Assembly: GCF_049562855.1 (NCBI RefSeq)
Contig: NZ_CP186925.1
Span: 1,426,001 to 1,490,000, forward strand
DNA from: Ruminococcus_C callidus
Lineage (GTDB): Bacteria > Bacillota > Clostridia > Oscillospirales > Ruminococcaceae
Length of the DNA stretch: 64,000 nucleotides
Direction of reading: 5' to 3'
Shown here piece after piece: positions 41,136-48,461 of this stretch. The notes beneath the pieces were generated by a model. It did no database searches, was not told the DNA's origin, and was given only the letters and a program-made list of their open reading frames with translations. The translations under genes and the position numbers were made by a program. How positions within the stretch are numbered: the stretch's first letter is position 1; every line of letters begins with the position of its first letter.

Positions 41136-41563
41136 ATGTCATACCTCCAATGTGTATCAAACACGCTTAATTCTCGATACACAAATTTCAGAGCAATCTC
41201 AATTGCACTAAGTTCTGATTCATCGTCATATGCTGACCTTTCTTCATCCGACATCTCAAACCAGCTTGCCAGTTCATCTGCCGCTGAGTAATCACAACAA
41301 AGTGACAGTATATCTGAAAGAATGCTTGGAAATCCCTCCATCCAATCAACAAATGCAGGTTCTATACCGCTACGACGAATTTCCTCAAAACCCTTCTCTG
41401 AATAGAACACTTGTGTAATTGATGATGCAACTGCCGGAAAATCTTCCAAAGTATAGTTCTTATTGGCTTTCATGAACACGCCTGTGTACCCATCTGGAGT
41501 ATAGTGCTCCAGAATCCACAGACGGATGTGATCTTTAACTTTTCTACTATTAGCATTCAGCAT
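41132..41563 (-). CDS. Hypothetical phage protein
   Basis: The 143-residue helical product starts MLNANSRKVKDHIRLWILEH after GGAGGTATACTACT; the longer open frame upstream overlaps the neighbour and is not supported. Overlaps the next gene by 4 bases (ATGA). Function unknown. Confidence 0.62.
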   Translation of the reverse strand: MLNANSRKVKDHIRLWILEHYTPDGYTGVFMKANKNYTLEDFPAVASSITQVFYSEKGFEEIRRSGIEPAFVDWMEGFPSILSDILSLCCDYSAADELASWFEMSDEERSAYDDESELSAIEIALKFVYRELSVFDTHWRYDI

Positions 41564-41654
41564 AGTAGTATACCTCCATAGATATTCTAGATTTATACTT
41601 GTGTAGGATACCGCTTTTTGTTCTGTGAAGCGGTTCAGAAACACAATATGATGC

Positions 41655-42245
41655 TTATTTTGAACGTAAATGATTTGATTCCAAGTACTCGATTTCGCTT
41701 TTGATGGAAACTGGCAAGCCATTTTGTTTAATCCAAATAAATGCCTCTAGACTATAACCATACCAAATATCGATATATCCATTTTCCATAAACATTAAAA
41801 AGGTGCTGGCATCCAAATAACTTTCAACGTTTGTGATCAGTATATACTGATCATTTAGCTGGTTCAGACAATCTGAGCAATGGAATACAAAACTATTAGA
41901 ACCTGTATGAACAAAACAACTGTTTTCTCCGTTAAGATCATAAGCTTTATAAGTCTTTAAAGCGACCTTGTTGTCCATAAAAAACGTAAGTGAAATCTTA
42001 TGCGTTGCGTAAATTATCGGAGAATCGGAATCCGCACCATAAGGATACGCAATTTCTGCATTTCTAAATGAATCATAATCCTTACGAAGCTTGTATGTGA
42101 TAATATCCTGAGATTCTACATCCTTAAATGTAATAGTGCATGTGCTCTTAGAAATCGCTTCGTACATTCTTTTGTATGTATGGTAGTATCTATCATACCA
42201 TACTGCTTCATAGAAGCTACCTACATTAAATTTAATCAAGTTCAT
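41655..42245 (-). CDS. F-x-V-G-x-x-Y family phage protein
   Basis: The 196-residue product has the opening FNVGSFYEAVWYDRYYHTYK, then STCTITFKDVESQDIITYKL and AEIAYPYG, parallel to the gene at 40692 (FPLGNY). The C-terminal half is distinct (LTNVESYLDASTFLMFMENG-like). Function unknown. Confidence 0.62.
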   Translation of the reverse strand: MNLIKFNVGSFYEAVWYDRYYHTYKRMYEAISKSTCTITFKDVESQDIITYKLRKDYDSFRNAEIAYPYGADSDSPIIYATHKISLTFFMDNKVALKTYKAYDLNGENSCFVHTGSNSFVFHCSDCLNQLNDQYILITNVESYLDASTFLMFMENGYIDIWYGYSLEAFIWIKQNGLPVSIKSEIEYLESNHLRSK

Positions 42246-42271
42246 ATTTATACATCCTATCTGCGTAATGA

Positions 42272-42505
42272 TCAGAAGTTCTCCTCGATTCCGTAGTATC
42301 CTTCATAGGTGTAACCACAAAGGTTTGACATAGACCGGAGCAGGTTCTCAAACATATGAAGAACCTCTCGCTCTCCCAGATGTGATCTTCCCATAAGCAC
42401 ATCAACCACATGCGTATTAACAGGCAGATCTACCTGCTTATCTACGATTTCCATGGTGTTCATATCGAACATTTTGAGTGATACACGAATTGTAGTCATA
42501 TTCAT
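42272..42505 (-). CDS. Small hypothetical phage protein, first gene left of the switch
   Basis: The 77-residue product starts MNMTTIRVSLKMFDMNTMEI. It is the first leftward gene after the promoter at 42638-42666 and so occupies the position of an early gene under repressor control. No family recognised; it has no helix-turn-helix that I can see. Confidence 0.62.
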   Translation of the reverse strand: MNMTTIRVSLKMFDMNTMEIVDKQVDLPVNTHVVDVLMGRSHLGEREVLHMFENLLRSMSNLCGYTYEGYYGIEENF

Positions 42506-42611
42506 AAGTCATTCCTCCAAAATAGTATTCGTAAACATCAAGCTACGTTCTCACTATCATTCCCTGCTACATATGTTCTCGGTACTGATTCATTGCTACG
42601 TTTTAATGTTT

Positions 42612-42731
42612 ACCCATTTGTGTTTCTTTCCATATTCATTATACACCCGTATGTGTAAATTGTCAAGCGATTTTGATAGAAAAATCACCCAAATGTACAA
42701 CTGCATATTTGTATAAATTGTACAAATGGGT
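42612..42731. promoter_or_regulatory. Immunity-type operator region with four repeats
   Basis: Four near-identical 12-mers of the form ACCCRWWTGTRY occur: 42612-42623 (ACCCATTTGTGT), 42645-42656 (ACCCGTATGTGT, between -10 and -35 of the leftward promoter), 42687-42698 (ACCCAAATGTAC) and, inverted, 42720-42731. They lie between divergent promoters next to an XRE repressor gene, as operators of a lysogeny switch would. Confidence 0.7.
42638..42666 (-). promoter_or_regulatory. Leftward consensus promoter at the switch
   Basis: Minus-strand TTGACA and TATAAT are separated by 17 bases, with an operator copy lying in the spacer. It should drive the leftward gene at 42272 and those beyond it. Confidence 0.85.
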
Positions 42732-42749
42732 ATGAAATAAAGAATTGCA

Positions 42750-42778
42750 TTGACACATTAACCCAATCGTGGTATAAT
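42750..42778 (+). promoter_or_regulatory. Rightward consensus promoter for the repressor genes
   Basis: TTGACA and TATAAT are spaced 17 bases on the plus strand, about 20 bases before the first XRE gene. Confidence 0.87.
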
Positions 42779-42800
42779 ACATAGTAGGATGGTGATTTTC

Positions 42801-43151
42801 ATGGAACTAAAAGATCAACTAATCAAAATACGACTGTCGAATAATATGAGCAAAAAGGATGTTTCCATCGGAGCAGGTATCCCGTATACTACGTACATCA
42901 AGTATGAATATGGAGAGCGTGAGTTAGGTCTAAATGCACTTCAAAAGCTAGCAGACTTTTATGGTATGACTACAGATGATATACTTGGTAGAACTAATAC
43001 ATCTAGAGAATCTGCTAAATCTACTGACTATGATTTAAATCCTCTGGAGCAGGTCCTGCTGAAGAAGTATGTGCAATTATCTGAAGATCATAGAGATGCT
43101 GTATTAGAACTAATCACAGATGCCGTACATAGCATTGACAAGCAACAATAA
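42801..43151 (+). CDS. XRE-family repressor 1 (putative immunity repressor)
   Basis: The 116-residue protein has an N-terminal XRE helix-turn-helix (LIKIRLSNNMSKKDVSIGAG, then YTTYIKYEYGERELGLNALQ) and a helical C-terminal part suited to dimerisation. It is one of only two rightward genes in the phage part and sits beside divergent promoters and repeated operators, the expected place for the lysogeny repressor. No RecA-type autocleavage domain is present. ATG at 42801 (GGATGGTGATTTTC upstream). Confidence 0.85.
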   Translation: MELKDQLIKIRLSNNMSKKDVSIGAGIPYTTYIKYEYGERELGLNALQKLADFYGMTTDDILGRTNTSRESAKSTDYDLNPLEQVLLKKYVQLSEDHRDAVLELITDAVHSIDKQQ

Positions 43152-43167
43152 TGTGAGTACATAATAC

Positions 43168-43178
43168 TATAACGATTG
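43168..43178 (-). promoter_or_regulatory. CAATCGTTATA motif pointing antisense into repressor 1 (site 7)
   Basis: The minus strand reads CCAATCGTTATAGTATTATG between the two rightward XRE genes. In this orientation a transcript would run antisense through repressor 1. Confidence 0.45.
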
Positions 43179-43197
43179 GTTAGGAAGTGACATACAT

Positions 43198-43536
43198 ATG
43201 TCGTTCACAAGTAAGATTCGAGATCTCAGAAAAGCAAGAGGAATTACGCAACAGCAAGCTGCAGAACTGTTTGGAGTATCATGGAGTGCATACCAGAAAT
43301 ATGAAAGAGAAAATAACAGTGTTATGCCATCACTAGGTGTCATTATAAAAATGGCAAATGAATTTCATGTGTCACTAGACTATTTGCTTGGTCTATCTGA
43401 ATGCAAAACCCATGATGACACTGCGAATACAATAAAAATGCTATATGAGAAATTACTTTCTGGCTTATCTAGCATTCCGGAACCTGAAAAGTTGGATAAG
43501 CTGAAAGCAATGTGTGATTTGCTGGATTCTAAATAA
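43198..43536 (+). CDS. XRE-family regulator 2
   Basis: The 112-residue protein has a standard XRE domain (IRDLRKARGITQQQAAELFG, VSWSAYQKYERENNSVMPSL). It follows repressor 1 by 46 bases in the same direction and is followed by a terminator. It may act with or against repressor 1. Confidence 0.85.
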   Translation: MSFTSKIRDLRKARGITQQQAAELFGVSWSAYQKYERENNSVMPSLGVIIKMANEFHVSLDYLLGLSECKTHDDTANTIKMLYEKLLSGLSSIPEPEKLDKLKAMCDLLDSK

Positions 43537-43542
43537 CAAAAA

Positions 43543-43584
43543 AAATAGCCTGCTCCGAGTTGTCAATCTCAAAGCAGGCTATTT
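43543..43584. terminator. Bidirectional terminator after the XRE genes
   Basis: AAATAGCCTGCT pairs with AGCAGGCTATTT across an 18-base loop, with A-rich and T-rich flanks. It separates the rightward repressors from the leftward genes arriving from the right. Confidence 0.85.
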
Positions 43585-43607
43585 CTTTGCATTGAATTTG
43601 TAGTATC

Positions 43608-43988
43608 TTAATCGGTGTAAGGTATCTTAATCTTATTCAAACCTGTTGCAATGTGAGTAATAGCCTCCCATACACGCAGCATGTAGCTTACAGCCGCCGG
43701 ATCAGATCCATGTACTTGCCATAAATCCGGAAAGCTAAACTTTAAATCCAGTACCCACCACAGACCATTGTTGTCTTTCATAATTCGTGTGTTTACATGA
43801 ATGATTGGCATAATTTCCGGAGTCGAAGAATTTGTAACAGACACAATCGGCTTACTGTGTGCACCCTTGCAGACAGTGATACTGTAGTGGTGATCATTAA
43901 GCTTCGAAGCAATATCAGCAAATGCTCCACCATAGATAGTGTCCGTAATACCTGCGGAATAAACATTGTTTTCATGATTTGCAATCAT
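43608..43988 (-). CDS. Hypothetical phage protein
   Basis: The 126-residue product starts MIANHENNVYSAGITDTIYG and has LWWVLDLKFSFPDLWQVHGS. It overlaps the upstream RecU-like gene by 4 bases (ATGA), suggesting a linked function. No family recognised. Confidence 0.65.
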   Translation of the reverse strand: MIANHENNVYSAGITDTIYGGAFADIASKLNDHHYSITVCKGAHSKPIVSVTNSSTPEIMPIIHVNTRIMKDNNGLWWVLDLKFSFPDLWQVHGSDPAAVSYMLRVWEAITHIATGLNKIKIPYTD

Positions 43989-44452
43989 AGTTGAAACCCT
44001 CCTGTGTAATCAAGCAATTCCTTTCTGCTAGGGATTGTTTCGATCTCATGATACTGTAAGCCTATCTTATCCATAGTTTTGATATTGATAGACTTTCTGC
44101 CAGACTGTATCAGTCGATTGATCTCCCTAATATCTATAACGATTGCTCTCTTGTAGGTTGCAAACAATACAATGACTACCCCGTATACGCCATAGATCTT
44201 AGACTTTTCTGTAAGACCAGTATGCTGTTTTTCTGTAAGCATGGAAAAGTCAAATCGATCTTGCCATGTAGCTTTGGATTCAATATAATACTTATTTGGA
44301 TATATGTATAGTGTGAAATCACAGATATTCTTAGAGCCATAGAATCCTGTCATCTGATCTGGTATACGGTCAAAACAGTATCCGTCTTGTGGTCTATCCA
44401 ACCATTCTTTGATTTTGGCTTCTGCCTTCTTTCCAAGAAGAGAATCATCCAT
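43985..44452 (-). CDS. RecU-like Holliday-junction resolvase / PD-(D/E)xK nuclease
   Basis: The 155-residue protein has GFYGSKNICDFTLYIYPNKY followed by YIESKAT, giving the D...ExK catalytic pattern, and KQHTGLTEKSKIYGVYGVVI as in RecU-type resolvases. It would cut four-way junctions during phage recombination or packaging. The ATG at 44452 is preceded by GGAAGTGATTGTT; the longer frame is not supported. Confidence 0.75.
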   Translation of the reverse strand: MDDSLLGKKAEAKIKEWLDRPQDGYCFDRIPDQMTGFYGSKNICDFTLYIYPNKYYIESKATWQDRFDFSMLTEKQHTGLTEKSKIYGVYGVVIVLFATYKRAIVIDIREINRLIQSGRKSINIKTMDKIGLQYHEIETIPSRKELLDYTGGFQL

Positions 44453-44545
44453 AACAATCACTTCCATTTGACAAAAAGAAGCCAGACGCATCTGACTTCT
44501 TTAGGTGTAGTCCGAGGACATCCACCGCAATTCTGTTGAAGGATA

Positions 44546-45766
44546 TTACATAGTTACAATATCAGTAGAAGCTTGTACGTCATTGCTCCATCCAATAGGC
44601 TGAATATCAAGGATACCGTTTGTAATTAGTGCACGACCATGGTTTCCGCCAACAACATACTCATCTTCTGGATATGTATCAATTTCATTATCAGGAACAA
44701 AGCATCCCTCAGAGCCTTCTGATTCAAGCTGATCGATTAGAGTATCTACAATTTCTTGATAGTCAGATGTTTCATCATCCATTTCTACGGTTTCAACCCA
44801 ACTACCAAAAGATACTTGATACAGATATTTCGGTGTGGAATCCACCTGCTCCAGGAACAAAAGAACGCCATCTGGAGTAGTTTCATCTACTGTTGCAGTG
44901 TATCCGTTGTTTTCCAATGTAAACAGCAGATCATTTAGTTCATGCTCATCGGTGTCATAATTTACAATAAACTCTGTTCCAAGGTGAGTTCTTGTCTTTT
45001 CTACATACACTGGGAAGAATCCAGCATCATTCAGAATAGATTCAATGTCATCTGTGTAGATATCATCTGCACTGGTAGATGCGGTAACTGATTTCTTTGC
45101 AGATGTAGATGCGGAATTTACAGATTCCTGAGATTCTGGGAAGCACTCAAAATTAATACCAGTACCAGATCCATCTACGTAGAAGTCATCCTGCTGTTCA
45201 TGAAAGTCCTGCTCGATAAGCTGTGCAAATACACTTGCAGTGTCTATTGGTGTACCATCAAAATCAAATGGATCACCAAACTGATTGCACCAGTCTTGCA
45301 GTGCAGCATTCACCTTTTCATTCTTACATAGCTTTTCGATTACTCGTGCAAATCCTGTACCATCTCCAGAATACATACGCTTTCTGTTATAGTAGAAAAC
45401 AAAGTTATCTGACTTAGATGACGCACTGATATTACTAGATGATTCTACTGTATCCGCATCTGCAATAGCAATCTCAACCATTTTAAGATTTTCCATGCTG
45501 CTGATGTATTTAGCAGATATGCCGTATCTCTCTAATCCAGAAATAAGTGTCTTCTTTCGTTTCCATGCGTAGTCGCTTCGTGCTGGTTTGTCATAAATCA
45601 CAACATATGAATTGAGATCGTCATCAAAATAATCAACATTGACAATGTGGTTTGAAATTTTGCCACACGCATCCTTTAATTCTTCTAAGTAATCATGTTC
45701 TGTAGTGGAATCTGCATAAATGTCATATGATGCAGAAACTGTTTTGCTTTTCCTATAAATCTTCAT
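44546..45766 (-). CDS. Tagged multidomain protein with four VxA-S sites
   Basis: The 406-residue acidic protein starts MKIYRKSKTVSASYDIYADS. Candidate protease sites V-S-A-S (about residue 12), I-S-A-S (NISASSKSD, about 118), V-T-A-S (KKSVTASTSADD, about 230) and V-Q-A-S (six residues from the C-terminus) fall between apparent domains. The domains themselves (DYLEELKDACGKISNHIVNV, GFFPVYVEKTRTHLGTEF, YLYQVSFGSWVETVEMDDET) are unrecognised. The layout suggests a head-targeted protein cut into pieces at maturation. Confidence 0.65.
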   Translation of the reverse strand: MKIYRKSKTVSASYDIYADSTTEHDYLEELKDACGKISNHIVNVDYFDDDLNSYVVIYDKPARSDYAWKRKKTLISGLERYGISAKYISSMENLKMVEIAIADADTVESSSNISASSKSDNFVFYYNRKRMYSGDGTGFARVIEKLCKNEKVNAALQDWCNQFGDPFDFDGTPIDTASVFAQLIEQDFHEQQDDFYVDGSGTGINFECFPESQESVNSASTSAKKSVTASTSADDIYTDDIESILNDAGFFPVYVEKTRTHLGTEFIVNYDTDEHELNDLLFTLENNGYTATVDETTPDGVLLFLEQVDSTPKYLYQVSFGSWVETVEMDDETSDYQEIVDTLIDQLESEGSEGCFVPDNEIDTYPEDEYVVGGNHGRALITNGILDIQPIGWSNDVQASTDIVTM

Positions 45767-45866
45767 AGTAGTATCTCCTTTGTAAATATTCAGCGAGTTA
45801 TTTTGAAATCACCATAGTATAGATGATTTTTCGAATATAATCAGATTCTTTAATTGTTACCAATTC

Positions 45867-46016
45867 TTATTTTCCGAGAGGATAAGAATGTGTATTACCA
45901 TCATCCCATTCAGATGATTCCCCAGCTACCATTAGTTGTTTTACTTTCCATGTAGATCTACTAGATGCAATTACACATTGTTTATGACGGTATATATATC
46001 CATGATAACGCCTCAA
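45867..46016 (-). CDS. Small tagged basic protein with TTG start (49 aa)
   Basis: TTG at 46016 overlaps the TGA of the preceding gene (TTGA) and opens RRYHGYIYRHKQCVIASSRS, ending SYPLGK at 45867. The N-terminus resembles the tag and is followed by V-I-A-S. The overlap and continuous coding character support a real gene. Confidence 0.55.
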   Translation of the reverse strand: MRRYHGYIYRHKQCVIASSRSTWKVKQLMVAGESSEWDDGNTHSYPLGK

Positions 46017-46291
46017 AGCTGAATTCCGGTATCTTCTTCAAAAATTTCGTAAATAGCATCTTCTAATACAAGATAGGGTGTAGAACCGTATTTACTTGCG
46101 TCCTTTCCGTAATTCAGATCATCTGCAAGATCCATAATGTCACCATATGCTTCATTAGAAATGCTGACATTATAGTCATTCTCCAGATCTTCGATGAGTT
46201 TGTCAGCAAAATTCTTTCGTTTTACTACTTCGTTAATATTATAACTATTAGAATTAGATGCGAACACTCTTTTATGTCTGTAAATCTTCAT
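46013..46291 (-). CDS. Tagged small phage protein
   Basis: The 92-residue product starts MKIYRHKRVFASNSNSYNIN: tag plus V-F-A-S. The rest (KRKNFADKLIEDLENDYNVS onward) is helical and acidic. Start AGGAGATATTATT-ATG. Function unknown; probably one of a set of head-targeted proteins. Confidence 0.65.
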   Translation of the reverse strand: MKIYRHKRVFASNSNSYNINEVVKRKNFADKLIEDLENDYNVSISNEAYGDIMDLADDLNYGKDASKYGSTPYLVLEDAIYEIFEEDTGIQL

Positions 46292-46310
46292 AATAATATC
46301 TCCTATTCTA

Positions 46311-46523
46311 TTACTTCAAAATTTGACTGGATACCTGCTCTATATGATTTTCAATTGCATCACTAAGACTTAAAGCAATAGACAATGCAGCCTTAGAAGA
46401 ATCACCACCAGTCCGGCTTAGCTTGTCTAAGCCATCCATGATGTAATTAAAATCGTCTTTTAGACCATCTAAGCTTTCTTCCAGTGCAGATGGTTCTTCA
46501 GCGGCTTTAATATATCGGTACAC
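46311..46523 (-). CDS. Tagged small helical phage protein
   Basis: The 70-residue product has a GTG start, MYRYIKAAEEPSALEESLDG, and is entirely helical. The tag M-Y-R-Y-I-K is followed by A-A. TAGGTG lies upstream. Function unknown. Confidence 0.62.
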   Translation of the reverse strand: MYRYIKAAEEPSALEESLDGLKDDFNYIMDGLDKLSRTGGDSSKAALSIALSLSDAIENHIEQVSSQILK

Positions 46524-46529
46524 TATAAA

Positions 46530-48335
46530 TCACCTACCATGACCAACCAGCATATCAAACAATTCCGGATTGTTTCGGATATCCAATCCATTGTCTACAA
46601 TATAACTGGACATATCTTGCTTGTTCTTCAAAATATTGTTGACAACTTCGTCGATGGTATCTTTTACAATAACCGTGTAGATATTTACGGATTTTGTAGT
46701 ACCAATACGATACACTCTATCCTCTGCTTGATGCTTTGTTGCAGGATTCCATGGATCATCATAAAAGATAACATTGTTTGCAGATGTCAGTGTGTGGTTT
46801 ACCCCTAATGCACCAATTGTACCAAGCATCACCTTGTACTCTGGATTGTTCAAAAATACAGTTTTATGCTTCTGCCTGGATTCTTCAGGCATCGTACCAG
46901 TAAAGCAGCACACTTTATATTTTGTAGCTATGAATCTATATAAGGTTTTTAATGGTGCAGTCCAGTTGGAAAATACGACAACTTTTTCTCCACGATCTAT
47001 GATATCATCAATCAGTTCCATGACTCTTACAAGCTTTGCATTCTTTGATAGATAAGATTTATCAATTGATATGGTATCATCAATAAGTTCTGGACTCCCA
47101 TTTACTTGTCGAAGCTTTAACATACGTACCAATGGATTTACAGAATGCACAATCTCATCCCTGTCAGACACAAGCTCATTTGTCACTTTTGTATAGAGTT
47201 TGCATTGAGCAGGTGTATTTTCAACGTATTCTGTATAATATGTCTTTTCTGGAAGTTCCAAAACGTCGTTTTTTAATCTCCGAAGCATATTACGCTTCAG
47301 CATGAGCTTCATTTGCGGTATATTCCGGTATCCTATAATATCATGATCTCCATAACCACCGTACAGACAGAAATGTTGACACCAACTCCAGTAGTCTTTA
47401 TAGGTATGACCATCAATCAGTTTTAATGGAAGATATACATCTGTTGGTTTATTTACAATTGGTGTACCGGTCATAGGAACCCATTCAGCTGCAATTCCGG
47501 TTTTCTTTTTCATATTGAGCAGGCGTTTGCCCTGAATTGATTTTGGGGATGCATTTTTGTGAATTTCGTCAATTGCAATCATTCCGATTTGACCTTGCTG
47601 AATCATTTCAATCAGTTGCTGTTCAATTGTGTACACACGACCTTCTCGTGTTCTGAGTGCTTCTATATTCATGATTAAGAAATATGGCAGCTTGGAGCAG
47701 GATGCATCGCCGTACATACACCCTGTAGTTAGATCTGAGAGCTTTTCTGCACCACCACCATAAGAGTACCCACCATTGCGTTTCTTTCGTGTACCGAGGA
47801 TATATGCTGTCTCACAGCCGTTTGTGTGTGTTTCAATATCTTCTTTCCAGGAAAACTTCGCAGTATTCACACAGCATATAATTAAGCAATGCTGATAATG
47901 ATATGCATCTCTGTGGTATAATGCCATATTTATAATTTCAAGCGTTTTACCTAATCCCATTTCATCAGCAAGTATAAATCCATTCCGTTGACGATGCTTC
48001 ATATATTTCAGAAAGTCAATTTGGTGTGGATACAAATGACCGCCTGCTCTGACATAATGTGTAATATCAGAAATATCTTCATCTGGAATCTTATCTGTTA
48101 CCTCAACATGTGCGTTTTCATTTATGTGTTCTCCAGAGTATGTTTGAACCTGAGATTCATATGCAGTTCCCTTAATTTCATTGAGGAATCTTCCTAAGTT
48201 GTCTACTGGAATCTCCCATCGTTTTGTTTGTGGGATATAGCGTCTGCCTGGTACGTTTTTCACAAGTTCTATCAATTTTGGATCATATCGAAAGTCTAGT
48301 TCATACACATTTCCATTTTGTACTATTTTAATCAT
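46530..48335 (-). CDS. SNF2-family helicase/ATPase
   Basis: The 601-residue protein has Walker A LADEMGLGKTLEIINMAL (about residue 135), DEIH box AIDEIHK, motif III TGTPIVNKP, KVVVFSNWTAP and motif VI QAEDRVYRIGTTKSVN. This is a complete SNF2/RapA-like engine that translocates on duplex DNA. ATG at 48335 follows GGAGGTTG. It follows promoter site 8 and is unrelated in sequence to the smaller helicase at 16715. Confidence 0.9.
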   Translation of the reverse strand: MIKIVQNGNVYELDFRYDPKLIELVKNVPGRRYIPQTKRWEIPVDNLGRFLNEIKGTAYESQVQTYSGEHINENAHVEVTDKIPDEDISDITHYVRAGGHLYPHQIDFLKYMKHRQRNGFILADEMGLGKTLEIINMALYHRDAYHYQHCLIICCVNTAKFSWKEDIETHTNGCETAYILGTRKKRNGGYSYGGGAEKLSDLTTGCMYGDASCSKLPYFLIMNIEALRTREGRVYTIEQQLIEMIQQGQIGMIAIDEIHKNASPKSIQGKRLLNMKKKTGIAAEWVPMTGTPIVNKPTDVYLPLKLIDGHTYKDYWSWCQHFCLYGGYGDHDIIGYRNIPQMKLMLKRNMLRRLKNDVLELPEKTYYTEYVENTPAQCKLYTKVTNELVSDRDEIVHSVNPLVRMLKLRQVNGSPELIDDTISIDKSYLSKNAKLVRVMELIDDIIDRGEKVVVFSNWTAPLKTLYRFIATKYKVCCFTGTMPEESRQKHKTVFLNNPEYKVMLGTIGALGVNHTLTSANNVIFYDDPWNPATKHQAEDRVYRIGTTKSVNIYTVIVKDTIDEVVNNILKNKQDMSSYIVDNGLDIRNNPELFDMLVGHGR

Positions 48336-48364
48336 AAAAACAACCTCCTGCTCCACACATAATG

Positions 48365-48375
48365 TATAACGAGTG
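48365..48375 (-). promoter_or_regulatory. CACTCGTTATA promoter-like motif (site 8)
   Basis: The minus strand reads TCACTCGTTATACATTATG, about 30 bases before the SNF2 gene and just after the T-run of the endolysin terminator. Confidence 0.55.
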
Positions 48376-48380
48376 AAAAA

Positions 48381-48438
48381 CAAAAAAAAATCACCATGCA
48401 GGTCAGTGAATGACTTACACAGTGATTTTGTATAAGGA
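48381..48438 (-). terminator. Terminator after the endolysin gene
   Basis: On the minus strand AAAATCACTGTG... pairs with ...CATGGTGATTTT and is followed by nine T. It ends the transcript carrying the amidase gene. Confidence 0.78.
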
Positions 48439-48461
48439 AGGAAAATTTTGCCTAGAAGATG

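Noticed and set aside
5625..44452. The upstream starts giving proteins that begin MEVI-x-M
   Set aside because: The ATGGAGGTNAT that encodes this prefix is the ribosome-binding region of the next ATG; the shorter starts were used.
43985..44491. Type II restriction enzyme
   Set aside because: The PD-(D/E)xK protein is small and RecU-like, with no partner methylase adjacent.
7480..48375. CGTTATA as an SPO1-late-type -35 box
   Set aside because: SPO1 late promoters have a similar CGTTAGA -35, but no consistent -10 lies 17-19 bases downstream in these sites; the motif behaves more like a -10 element.
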